A program made the position numbers and the translations under genes. 39,854 bases of DNA from RUG754 sp964345365 (lineage in GTDB: Bacteria; Bacillota; Clostridia; Peptostreptococcales; Anaerovoracaceae), in NCBI GenBank assembly GCA_964345365.1, contig CAYFQR010000013.1:1-39854 (forward strand), written 5' to 3'. The notes below the pieces were generated by a model. The model did not search any database. It was not told where the DNA came from and saw nothing but the letters and a program-made list of their open reading frames with translations. Of this stretch, positions 17,053 to 24,799 are shown piece after piece; the stretch's first letter is position 1; every line of letters begins with the position of its first letter.

Positions 17053-18069
17053 TTATTTATTCTCTACCTTATCCATATAGTGAAGCATATTCAGGAGGTT
17101 CGAGCAGTAGCCGAACTCGTTGTCATAATATGCGACTAACTTGAAGAAATGGTCATTGAGCTCTATGGATTCTCTTGAGTCGAATATGGATGTGCAAGGG
17201 TCTCCAACGAAATCTATCGACACAACCTCATCGTCCACATATTCTATTACGCCCTTCATCGTCGTTTCCGAAGCTTCTTTTATCTTCGCTCTTATTTCGT
17301 CGAGGCTTGCAGGTGAATCAAGCACGACATTCACGTCTATTACGGATACGTTTGCAGTAGGCACTCTGTAGGATATACCCGTCATCTTGCCTTTTAGTGA
17401 AGGGATTACCAGACCCACAGCCTTAGCTGCACCTGTAGTTGACGGTATTACATTGCCGAATACGCTTCTGCCCGTTCTCCAATCCTTTAATGACTTGGAG
17501 TCTACTACTTTCTGTTTAGCCGTGGCGGCATGAATTGTGGACATAAGCCCTTCTTTAATGCCCCAGTTATCTTCGATAACCTTCATCAGAGGAGCAAGAC
17601 AGTTCGTCGTACAGGACGCATTCGATATAACAGCCATGTCGGAGCTGTATTTTTCGTGGTTTACTCCGTATACGAATGTAGGAGTTCCCTCGTCCTTTGC
17701 CGGTGCGGAAATAATAACATGCTTAGCACCCGCCTTTATATGATCCATAGCCGTTTCAGTGGTTACGTATGCGCCTGTGCAGTCTATCACATAATCAATG
17801 CCCGCTTCTTTCCACGGAATTTCTGTGGCATCGGTTTTTGTATACACGTCTATGCGCTTACCGTCTACGAATAATCCGGTCTCGTCACGTTCAATGCTCT
17901 TCGGAAATCTGCCGAAAACCGAATCATATTTCAGCATGTAAACCATGTAATCGAGGTCTGCGTTTCTCCAGTTAATTGCCTTGATTTCTATGTCAGGCAT
18001 GTTAACCGCAGCTCTCATCACAACTCTTGCAATTCTTCCGAAACCGTTTATTCCAACTCTAATCGCCAT
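17053..18069 (-). CDS. gap: Glyceraldehyde-3-phosphate dehydrogenase, phosphorylating
   Basis: Converts glyceraldehyde 3-phosphate, phosphate and NAD(P)+ to 1,3-bisphosphoglycerate. The Rossmann start is VGINGFGRIARV, the catalytic cysteine is C153 in SNASCTTNCLAP, and the phosphate-site blocks STTGAAKAVG and the C-terminal YDNEFGYC are intact. The length of 338 is normal. Two NAD-selectivity positions are unusual. The aspartate after the second strand (AIND in common enzymes) is replaced in AINWRNAD, and the proline at 188 (GPS/LPH context) is absent in VVDSKSLKDWRTGR. A strong AAAGGAG precedes the ATG. It is probably monocistronic, with a promoter at 18128-18156. Confidence 0.95.
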   Translation of the reverse strand: MAIRVGINGFGRIARVVMRAAVNMPDIEIKAINWRNADLDYMVYMLKYDSVFGRFPKSIERDETGLFVDGKRIDVYTKTDATEIPWKEAGIDYVIDCTGAYVTTETAMDHIKAGAKHVIISAPAKDEGTPTFVYGVNHEKYSSDMAVISNASCTTNCLAPLMKVIEDNWGIKEGLMSTIHAATAKQKVVDSKSLKDWRTGRSVFGNVIPSTTGAAKAVGLVIPSLKGKMTGISYRVPTANVSVIDVNVVLDSPASLDEIRAKIKEASETTMKGVIEYVDDEVVSIDFVGDPCTSIFDSRESIELNDHFFKLVAYYDNEFGYCSNLLNMLHYMDKVENK

Positions 18070-18127
18070 TTTTTTATCTCCTTTTCTCTTTCTCTTTATG
18101 ACATTTAGGTATTAAGTATCTATAAAT

Positions 18128-18156
18128 AATATATAGCAAAAGAGGCTTATTTGCAA
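18128..18156 (-). promoter_or_regulatory. Promoter for gap inside the duplicated segment
   Basis: Minus strand: -35 TTGCAA (18151-18156), 17-nt spacer, -10 TATATT (18128-18133), giving a leader of about 50 nt. The upstream copy of the 60-bp repeat has the same TTGCAA and spacing but a poor -10 (TATGTG). Confidence 0.5.
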
Positions 18157-18162
18157 GCCTCT
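18131..18162 (-). terminator. Terminator of the Gate-domain gene (proximal repeat copy)
   Basis: A perfect 8-bp stem, AGAGGCTT / AAGCCTCT, with a 6-nt loop, followed on the minus strand by TTTTGCTATATATTATTT. The equivalent stem in the other repeat copy is broken by substitutions. It lies inside the current reading frame because the frame runs through the repeat. Confidence 0.55.
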
Positions 18163-18230
18163 ATCAGCCGATAAACGTTCTTGAAAACACATATAGCGAA
18201 AGGTACTCATTTGCAAGCCTCTATCAGCCG
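18131..18230. repeat. 60-bp-period tandem duplication
   Basis: The 40-bp segments 18131-18170 and 18191-18230 match with about five differences; the distal 22 bp are identical. The period is exactly 60 bp, so translation of the repeat stays in frame. Each copy contains a terminator stem region and a TTGCAA promoter element. Confidence 0.85.
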
Positions 18231-19069
18231 CTCCCGTATATTCGCCCGACTCCGACGGCCCGTTCATAAGCATCATTATAACGGTGCAAATAATAAGCAC
18301 TCCCGGAATTATGCTCGCACCCAATTTCACTCCGCTTGCACCTCCCTCAAGAATTGCCGCTAATATTCTGTTTCCCACATCTCCCGCTCTTACAAGCCTC
18401 ATTCCCTCCGATGCTTCTATCTGTTCTTCAAGATTCGTCGAAGGGAAGACTTCTTTAGCCGTCAATTCTCTTCCGAATCTTCTCGATGTGAACACCATCA
18501 TTAACCTTGTGCTGACCACAGCGCCTATGCATGCGCCGAGCAAACCTATACCGACGGCCGTCACATAGCTTTCACCTGTTATGGTGGTGAGGCTCATCAT
18601 ATATGTGCATACAATCAGCCCCATGCCGAAAGCTGTTCCTAAATTGGTAAGTGCAGGAAATTGATATGCCTTGAAATACTGCTTGAATCTCGGGTTGTCG
18701 GCAAGTGTGAGTATTGCCGGATTATCCGAAAGAAATGTCGCGAGTACACCGAGAGAGGCGGCACCCGGAAGCCCGAAAACCGGTTTCATCAAATGTCTTA
18801 AAAATCTGTTCGCCAGATTTACGAAACCGAACTCGACAAGAAGCTCAGAAACGGCACCCATTACGACGCAGACCGCCGCGATATACAAAACCGTATTAAC
18901 CAAAAGGTCGTATGCCGTATTCATTATGGTGTTTATCTCGTTGGCGAGCCCCATTTTCATCGCCAATACTGCAAAAAACCAAAAAATAATACAGGGAAAA
19001 CGATACTCTCTGCACTGACTTCTTTCTTCTCGATATACTTGTTATCCATCATCAATCTCCTAAAAAAAA

Positions 19070-20389
19070 TTATTTATGCTTTTCTTTGAAGGCTTTTATC
19101 TGTTTAAGTCTCTCCTTATATTTGGATTCGAGTCCGTTATCCGAGGGCTTGAAATATTCTTTGCCGAGGAGCGAATCCGGCAGGCACTGCATGTCCGTGA
19201 TATGCCCCTTGTAGTTATGCGCATATTTATATCCTTTGCCGTAGCCCTGCTCTTTCATGAGAGCAGTCGGTGCGTTTCTTATATTCATAGGCACCGGCTC
19301 CGCGAGCATATTTATCGCATCGTCTTTAGCCGAAAAATATGCTACTTCCATAGCATTGCTCTTAGGTGCCATAGACATATATATAACCGCCTGCGTGAGA
19401 TGTACGGTACACTCCGGCATTCCGATGAAATGGCAGCTCTGGTATGCCGCAACACCCTGCTCCATAGCTCTCGGGTCGGCAAGCCCGATATCCTCCGCGG
19501 CAAATCTCAGCACACGCCTCGCTATATAAAGAGGGTCTTCTCCAGCTTCGAGCATCCTTGCAAGCCAATATACCGCTGCATCGGGGTCGGAATTTCTCAT
19601 CGACTTGTGGAGCGCCGAAATAATATTATAATGTTCCTCTCCGTTCTTATCGTATAATAACGATTTCTTAGATATACATTGCTCTAATGTATCCTTCGTT
19701 ACGGTAGTCTTACCGTCTTTTGAAATATCTCCGTTAAGAATTACCATTTCCAAAGTAGACAGCGCCGTCCTTGCGTCGCCGTTGGCAAAGCGGGCTATCA
19801 TGTTAATACAATCTTCCTCTATAATTATCTTTTGGTCATCGAAGCCTCTCTCGTCTTTTAAGGCCCTCTTAAGAAGCTCTGCAATCTCTTCCGGTGAAAG
19901 CGCATGAAGCATGAACACCTTGCATCTCGAAAGAAGCGCGCTGTTCACCTCAAATGACGGATTCTCTGTAGTCGCACCGATAAGTATAATGGAGCCTTTT
20001 TCGACAAAAGGAAGGAAGGCATCCTGCTGCGCCTTGTTAAACCTGTGTATCTCGTCCACGAAGAGTATGGTCTTCCCTCCGAATTTACGGTTTTCTTCGG
20101 CTTCGTTCATCACCTGGCGAATCTCTTTTATCCCGGAATTTACCGCCGAAAAATCGATGAATGCCGCCTTAGTCCTGCTCGCAATTATACGGGCGAGTGT
20201 TGTCTTTCCGACTCCGGGAGGTCCCCAAAAAATCATTGAGCTGATTTTGTCATCCTCAATAAGCCTCCTTAAGACCTTACCTTTCCCGAGGAGATGCGTC
20301 TGTCCCGCGTATTCACCGAGGTCTCTCGGCCTCAGTCTTGCTGCGAGCGGCTGCGATATTTGATTTTCAAAGAGGTTTACCTGTTCCAT
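19070..20389 (-). CDS. rarA: Replication-associated recombination protein A (RarA/MgsA), AAA+ ATPase
   Basis: A clamp-loader-like AAA+ ATPase acting at stalled forks. Walker A is WGPPGVGKTTLA (55-66), Walker B ILFVDEIHRFNK, sensor 1 GATTENPSFEVN, and the arginine-finger region SALLSRCKVF. The C-terminal part contains the MgsA-type tetramerisation blocks (SDPDAAVYWLARMLEAGEDP). The length of 439 is usual. Its first 13 nt overlap the end of the upstream FAD-dependent gene, so the two are cotranscribed. A clear ribosome binding site is not obvious, consistent with coupling. Confidence 0.95.
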   Translation of the reverse strand: MEQVNLFENQISQPLAARLRPRDLGEYAGQTHLLGKGKVLRRLIEDDKISSMIFWGPPGVGKTTLARIIASRTKAAFIDFSAVNSGIKEIRQVMNEAEENRKFGGKTILFVDEIHRFNKAQQDAFLPFVEKGSIILIGATTENPSFEVNSALLSRCKVFMLHALSPEEIAELLKRALKDERGFDDQKIIIEEDCINMIARFANGDARTALSTLEMVILNGDISKDGKTTVTKDTLEQCISKKSLLYDKNGEEHYNIISALHKSMRNSDPDAAVYWLARMLEAGEDPLYIARRVLRFAAEDIGLADPRAMEQGVAAYQSCHFIGMPECTVHLTQAVIYMSMAPKSNAMEVAYFSAKDDAINMLAEPVPMNIRNAPTALMKEQGYGKGYKYAHNYKGHITDMQCLPDSLLGKEYFKPSDNGLESKYKERLKQIKAFKEKHK

Positions 20390-21756
20390 GTTTCCGTTAT
20401 TTTTCTCGCTACATATACGCCCGATGCGGACGCATGCGAAAGCGAATGAGTTACGCCCGACCCGTCGCCTATCACGTAGAGTCCTTTATGCACTGTCTCA
20501 AGATTTTCATCAAGCGCCACCTGCATATTATAGAATTTGACTTCCACACCGTAAAGCAGCGTGTCATGATTGGCTGTTCCCGGCGCAATCTTGTCAAGAG
20601 CATATACCATTTCGATTATATCGTCCATTATTCTCTTAGGAATAACGAGGCTTAAGTCTCCGGGCGTTGCCTTGAGAGTCGGTCTCACGAAGCTGCTTTC
20701 GAGCCTGTCGTCGTTGGTTCTTCTTCCGTGAATCAAGTCGCCGAACCTCTGCACGATAACTCCGCCTCCGAGCATGTTCGAAAGATGAGCGATGCTCTCT
20801 CCGTAGCCGTTAGAGTCCTTAAAAGGCTCCGTGAAGCTCTTTGACACTAAGAGTGCGAAGTTGGTGTTCTCGGTATGAAGTGCGGGGTCTTCGTAGCTAT
20901 GACCGTTTACGGTAACTATACCGTTCGTATTCTCATTTACCACGACACCGTGGGGGTTCATGCAGAACGTCCTTACGAGGTCGTCATACTTTTTTGTCCT
21001 GTATACTATCTTGCTCTCATAGAGCTCGTCCGTAAGCTCGGAAAACACCTCATGCGGCATCTCTATCCTTACACCTATATCAACACGGTTCGACTTGGTC
21101 TTGATTCCCAGTTTTTCGCAAATAGAACCCATCCATTTGCTGCCGGTGCGGCCTACGGATATTATCAGCTTGGGTGCATTATATTTTTCTTTTTCGGTAT
21201 CAATGACATATACGTCTGCAAGCTTTGAAACGGTTTTTACTTCTGTAAGGAAATAAAAATCGACTTTTTCTTTCAGTTCCTCATATATGTTTTCGAGAAC
21301 CACGTAGTTCTTGTCCGTGCCCAGATGTCTTACCTGCGCCTCCAAAAGCTTGAGGTCGTTTTCGAAGCATTTCTTTTTTATCTCGGAATTCGCTGTCGAG
21401 TAGAGCTTAGTGCCTTTCCCGCCGTGTTTCATATTTATCGAATCCACATAATTCATGAGTTCCGTCGCCTCATCGCGACCTATGTACTCAAAAAGATTGC
21501 CGCCGAATTCGTTCGTAATATTATATTTACCGTCCGAAAAAGCTCCCGCACCGCCGAAGCCGCTCATAATGGAGCATGTCCTGCATCTAACGCATGATGT
21601 GATTTTCTTCCCGTCTATAGGACACTTTCTTCTCTTAAGTTCGTTTCCCTGCTCAAATACGGCTATTTTAAGCCCTTTGTTTTCTTTGACAAGTTCGTAT
21701 GCGGCAAAGATTCCGCCCGAGCCTGCACCTATTATGATTATGTCATATTTTTTCAT
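20377..21756 (-). CDS. FAD-dependent dehydrogenase-like protein (COG2509 type)
   Basis: The N terminus is a dinucleotide-binding fold, IIIGAGSGGIFAA (7-19). It is followed by four closely spaced cysteines (C45, C55, C58, C61) leading into SIMSGFGGAGAFSDGKYN, a pattern typical of this uncharacterised flavoprotein family. The C-terminal FAD contact is GLYVIGDGSGVTHSLSHASASG. The whole 459 residues are one domain set of the BaiN/Gid-like superfamily. The cysteines might bind a metal or cluster, but no reaction is established. It is the first gene of a two-gene unit with rarA; I see no functional link. Confidence 0.85.
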   Translation of the reverse strand: MKKYDIIIIGAGSGGIFAAYELVKENKGLKIAVFEQGNELKRRKCPIDGKKITSCVRCRTCSIMSGFGGAGAFSDGKYNITNEFGGNLFEYIGRDEATELMNYVDSINMKHGGKGTKLYSTANSEIKKKCFENDLKLLEAQVRHLGTDKNYVVLENIYEELKEKVDFYFLTEVKTVSKLADVYVIDTEKEKYNAPKLIISVGRTGSKWMGSICEKLGIKTKSNRVDIGVRIEMPHEVFSELTDELYESKIVYRTKKYDDLVRTFCMNPHGVVVNENTNGIVTVNGHSYEDPALHTENTNFALLVSKSFTEPFKDSNGYGESIAHLSNMLGGGVIVQRFGDLIHGRRTNDDRLESSFVRPTLKATPGDLSLVIPKRIMDDIIEMVYALDKIAPGTANHDTLLYGVEVKFYNMQVALDENLETVHKGLYVIGDGSGVTHSLSHASASGVYVARKITETWNR

Positions 21757-21784
21757 TTCTGTAATTATCTCCTAAAATATTATA

Positions 21785-21804
21785 AGCCGCCCTTTCGGAC
21801 GGCT
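21785..21804 (-). terminator. Hairpin terminator after the APRT-like gene
   Basis: A stem of about 8 bp with one mismatch (arms 21785-21792 and 21797-21804) and a TTTC loop, 12 nt past the APRT-like stop. Its minus-strand tail is AT-rich rather than a pure T run. On the plus strand a better T tract follows, but no plus-strand gene ends here. Confidence 0.5.
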
Positions 21805-21816
21805 GTATTTCATTTT

Positions 21817-22368
21817 TTATTTAACGCTTCCGTCCCGATTAAATACAGGAAGTTTCTCCAGGAAGATTATATCGTCTCTGTCGGCGGCTTCACCTTCGGC
21901 AAGCACTGCCATCCTGCCCACGATATTTCCGCCTGCTCTTTCCACAAGATTTTCGAGAGAACGAAGTGACTCACCCGTAGAGATAACATCGTCTACGATG
22001 AGAACTCTTTTATCCTTCAGCAGCGACACCTCTCTATCGCCTATGCAGAGGGTCTGAACGTGTTCTGTCGTTATGGAGTCGACTTCCGTGTAAAGAATAT
22101 TCGTCATATAGAGTTTAGGTGCTTTGCGGGCAATTACGTAGTTGTCGGTTCCCGCCTGTCTTGCCATTTCGTAGCACAGCGGGATTCCTTTTGCCTCCGC
22201 TGTGATTAAGACATCGAAGTCCGGCGCCTGCTTAAGAAGCTCTCCCGCTGCAGCAACCGTAATTTCCACATCGGAAAACATGATAAATGCTGCAATATAT
22301 AAGTCATCTGTAACCTTGCAAATCGGTAACTGTCTCTTAAGACCTGCTATGGTCATCTCATAGTTCAT
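21817..22368 (-). CDS. Phosphoribosyltransferase family protein (adenine PRT-like)
   Basis: Type I phosphoribosyltransferase with the PRPP-binding loop VLIVDDVISTGES and an upstream pyrophosphate-loop region TAEAKGIPLCYEMAR. The layout resembles adenine phosphoribosyltransferase, but the hood sequence differs from standard Apt, so the base specificity is not assigned. I chose the ATG at 22368 (183 residues), preceded by AGAGG at about 8 nt; an in-frame TTG five codons upstream overlaps that ribosome binding site. It has its own promoter and a leader of about 130 nt. The neighbouring nucleoside transporter and nearby xpt fit a purine-salvage role. Confidence 0.75.
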   Translation of the reverse strand: MNYEMTIAGLKRQLPICKVTDDLYIAAFIMFSDVEITVAAAGELLKQAPDFDVLITAEAKGIPLCYEMARQAGTDNYVIARKAPKLYMTNILYTEVDSITTEHVQTLCIGDREVSLLKDKRVLIVDDVISTGESLRSLENLVERAGGNIVGRMAVLAEGEAADRDDIIFLEKLPVFNRDGSVK

Positions 22369-22383
22369 ATCTTCGCCTCTCAA

Positions 22384-22496
22384 CTTCTCATTGCTATAAT
22401 CATTGTTTTTTTCTTAATATGTGCTGCCGATTTTTCCCACAACCTAAAGTACGAGTGTCCCCGCTATATTATAAATATTCGGGCGGGACTGTCAGA
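22384..22496 (-). ncRNA. Structured 5' leader of the APRT-like gene, class not recognised
   Basis: The transcribed leader starts near 22497 and contains a stem-loop whose arms are GTCCCGC (22483-22489 on the plus strand) and GCGGGGAC (22457-22464), with an AT-rich loop. Poly-A-rich, unpaired sequence follows before the ribosome binding site. The pattern does not match the purine, PreQ1 or ZTP riboswitch consensus as I know them. Confidence 0.35.
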
Positions 22497-22503
22497 CAAG
22501 TGC

Positions 22504-22532
22504 ATTATACTATTTTTATCGGTTTATTGCAA
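22504..22532 (-). promoter_or_regulatory. Promoter of the APRT-like gene
   Basis: Minus strand: TTGCAA (22527-22532), 17-nt spacer, TATAAT (22504-22509). This is one of the best promoter matches in the window. It separates the gene from the nup operon upstream. Confidence 0.7.
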
Positions 22533-22622
22533 GTAAAGTTAGTGTCTAAGCTTCGCATACTTACAGCAGATATAATATCCGATAAACCTGCCGTGCTTTT
22601 GGTTTCGCAAGCTCGGCAACAA

Positions 22623-22703
22623 CTCTCGGCGCAGCGGGCAACGGGGAGATTCGAACAATCGCCGCATTGAATATAATCAAATTTCTCTCGGCGCAGCGGG
22701 CAA
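22623..22703. repeat. 62-bp-period repeat in the nupQ/APRT-like gap
   Basis: CTCTCGGCGCAGCGGGCAA occurs identically at 22623-22641 and 22685-22703. An 8-nt GAACAATC also occurs twice, at 22653-22660 and 22733-22740, the second touching the nupQ stop. The rest of the 370-nt gap holds only the promoter and leader described separately. Confidence 0.75.
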
Positions 22704-22738
22704 AGAGAAAATTCATCCCTCGGCGACTGCTTGAACAA

Positions 22739-23725
22739 TCAGCGCTCTTCTCTGAAATAGTTGAGTCCGAGTCCCTGAGGCGGCTGGTCTTCCCTACGCT
22801 GCCTCATCGATACGACTATGAGCACTATCGCGGTTGCGATGTAAGGCACTATCTTATAAATCTGTGTAGGCATAAACGGCAGAGGAAGTCTCAGGTACAG
22901 AATGAGCAGTCCCCCGAACAGCACCGAACCCCAAATTGAGTTGACCGGCTTCCACAAGCAGAATATTACAAGCGCTACGGCTACCCAGCCCTCTCCTGAA
23001 AGTCCGACGTGGTTCCACACGGAGCCTGCGATTGTCATTGTGTAAACCATTCCCCCCACGGCAGAAATTCCTCCGCCTATAACGGTTGCAAGATATCTGT
23101 ATTTTGTAACGTTTATTCCCGCCGAGTCGGCCGTCTGAGGAGATTCGCCCACAGCGGCAAGGAAAAGACCCGATCTCGTTTTTTTCATAAAGTAAGCCAT
23201 TACAAGAGCCATAATAAGCCCTAAATATACGAACACGTTATATCCGAATACTATCTCGCCAAGCACGGGTATCTGCCTAAGCGCCGGCGGAAAGATAGGG
23301 CCTGCAAAGGCTTCTTTTAAGGCGTTTGAAATCGTAACGTTTCCTCCGACCTTTATTCTCATAAGCTCTCCGACGAACTGTCCCACGCCCGTGCCGAATA
23401 TAGTGAGTGCGAGTCCGGTTACGTTCTGATTAGCACGAAGAGTTATGGTCAAAAAACTGTATATGAGTGAACCGACTACTCCCGAAAGGAAGGAACATAG
23501 CAGCGCCAGGATTACGGCGACAAAGCCGACTGCTCCGTCACCCGCGATATTGCCGTATACAAAAGCTCCGCAAAGTCCGAAGGCGCCTCCCATGAACATG
23601 AGGCCCTCGACACCGAGGTTGAGGTTGCCGGATTTTTCGGTCAGTATTTCTCCCGAGGTTCCGAACAAAAGGGGTGTGCCGTTAAGAACCGCGGCACGAA
23701 TGAGTCCTACTATATTGAATCCCAT
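22739..23725 (-). CDS. nupQ: Nucleoside ABC transporter permease (NupQ type)
   Basis: Inner-membrane subunit of a BMP-family nucleoside importer, from the branched-chain amino acid/ribose permease superfamily. About eight to ten hydrophobic segments are visible. The family block GTSGEILTEKSGNLNLGVEGLM is at the N terminus, and the EAA-like ATPase-contact region GESPQTADSAGINVTKYRY is present. The length is 328. It overlaps nupP by one base (TAATG) with AAAGGAGG upstream of its ATG. It is last in the bmpA-nupO-nupP-nupQ operon. Confidence 0.92.
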   Translation of the reverse strand: MGFNIVGLIRAAVLNGTPLLFGTSGEILTEKSGNLNLGVEGLMFMGGAFGLCGAFVYGNIAGDGAVGFVAVILALLCSFLSGVVGSLIYSFLTITLRANQNVTGLALTIFGTGVGQFVGELMRIKVGGNVTISNALKEAFAGPIFPPALRQIPVLGEIVFGYNVFVYLGLIMALVMAYFMKKTRSGLFLAAVGESPQTADSAGINVTKYRYLATVIGGGISAVGGMVYTMTIAGSVWNHVGLSGEGWVAVALVIFCLWKPVNSIWGSVLFGGLLILYLRLPLPFMPTQIYKIVPYIATAIVLIVVSMRQRREDQPPQGLGLNYFREER

Positions 23726-24798
23726 TACTTAGCCTCCTTTCCTCTGAAAATCATCTTATAGTTTATGAAAAATTCACAACCAAGCATGGTCAGAAGTATT
23801 ATACCGGTTATTATATCCGAAATTGACGCAGGAATCTGAAGCTGCGTTTGCAAGCTCGATGCTCCTTTTGAGAGTATAGCGAGCAGAGTTGATATTGCAA
23901 TCATCGCGAACGGATTCAGTTGTGCGAGCCAGGTTACCGTTATGGCGGTGAAACCGACGCCGCCCGCCACTCCCGAATAGAGCGTCTGATTGGCTCCCGA
24001 AGCTACCAGGAAACCCATGAGTCCGGCTATCCCTCCGGAGAGACATGCTGTTCTTACCGTTACTTTCGCTACATTCATCCCTGCATATCTTGCCGTATTC
24101 TCGGACTCGCCGAGTACCGATATCTCATAGCCCTGCTTCGTATATTTCATGTATACATACATAAATACCGTGAGTGCTAGCACGACTATCCAGCCGATGT
24201 GTACGCCGAAAACTCTCGGAAGCACTGCCGCCTTGTCAAACATCGGGATTATCTGTGAGCCGGGCTTTCCTTCCCATGCTCCGCCCTGAAGCCAGCCGAC
24301 GATTCCAATCGCTATATAATTCATCATGAGAGTGAACAATGTTTCGTTAGTTCCCCATTTTGCCTTAAAAATTGCCGGTATTCCGGACCATAATGCTCCG
24401 AAAACGAGTGAAGCGGCTCCCATGATAAGCAGGAGTATCGGTGACGGTATTGTTTTCGCGAAGTTCAGTGCAAAAAATGTTGCAGCTATCGCGCCCATCG
24501 TAATTTGGCCTTCGGCGCCTATGTTCCAATACCTCATCGCAAAGCACGGAGCAAGCGCGAGTGCCGTTCCGAGAAGAGGAATCGCCGTCTTTACGACCTG
24601 CCTGATGCCCGATGCCTTGCCGAGCGTGCCGGAAATCATAGCTCCGTATGCGGTAATAGGGTCGGACCCCGCTATGACGAATATCATTCCGCCCAAAATA
24701 ATGGCGAACACGAGGGCCGCGAATCTTATCATCCATATTCGGTTCCTCGCCATATCCTCGCGTTTAGCAAGACGAATAAGAGGTGTCTTTTCTTTCAT
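23725..24798 (-). CDS. nupP: Nucleoside ABC transporter permease (NupP type)
   Basis: Second membrane subunit of the nucleoside importer. Multiple membrane segments, the family block FAMRYWNIGAEGQITMGAIAA cut in two halves around the substrate path, and the ATPase-contact loop GESENTARYAGMNVAKV. I place the start at ATG 24798 (357 residues), which follows the nupO stop directly; AAGGAGG lies 12 nt upstream within the nupO end. Earlier ATGs at 24822 and 24825 have no ribosome binding site. Its stop overlaps the nupQ start. Confidence 0.9.
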   Translation of the reverse strand: MKEKTPLIRLAKREDMARNRIWMIRFAALVFAIILGGMIFVIAGSDPITAYGAMISGTLGKASGIRQVVKTAIPLLGTALALAPCFAMRYWNIGAEGQITMGAIAATFFALNFAKTIPSPILLLIMGAASLVFGALWSGIPAIFKAKWGTNETLFTLMMNYIAIGIVGWLQGGAWEGKPGSQIIPMFDKAAVLPRVFGVHIGWIVVLALTVFMYVYMKYTKQGYEISVLGESENTARYAGMNVAKVTVRTACLSGGIAGLMGFLVASGANQTLYSGVAGGVGFTAITVTWLAQLNPFAMIAISTLLAILSKGASSLQTQLQIPASISDIITGIILLTMLGCEFFINYKMIFRGKEAK

Positions 24799-24799
24799 T

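Larger units (their letters stand above)
18112..19049 (-). pseudogene. Gate-domain (nucleoside-recognition-like) membrane protein gene with a frame change near its start
   Basis: The long open part (18112-18966) encodes a hydrophobic protein with several membrane segments and FLSDNPAILTLADNP, as in clostridial Gate/spore-maturation-like membrane proteins; transport role unknown. It has no proper start: it opens at TTG without a ribosome binding site. The true start appears to be ATG at 19049 after AGGAGA. That frame reads MDNKYIEKKEVSAESIVFP and soon stops. A -1 shift at 18994-18996 (GTT TTC CCT) joins it to CIIFWFFAVLAMKMGLA, the continuous membrane protein. The C-terminal 40 residues come from a 60-bp tandem duplication (ADRGLQ twice), so the original tail also seems lost. 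A mutation, programmed shift or assembly error could each explain the frame change. Confidence 0.65.

Noticed and set aside
22400..22500. Purine riboswitch suggested by TTGTCTGACAG near the leader start
   Set aside because: That block belongs at the 3' end of a purine aptamer; the required upstream and loop sequences are absent.
22640..22680. A tRNA T-arm-like TTCGAAT sequence
   Set aside because: The flanking arms do not pair and no acceptor, D or anticodon arms can be drawn around it.
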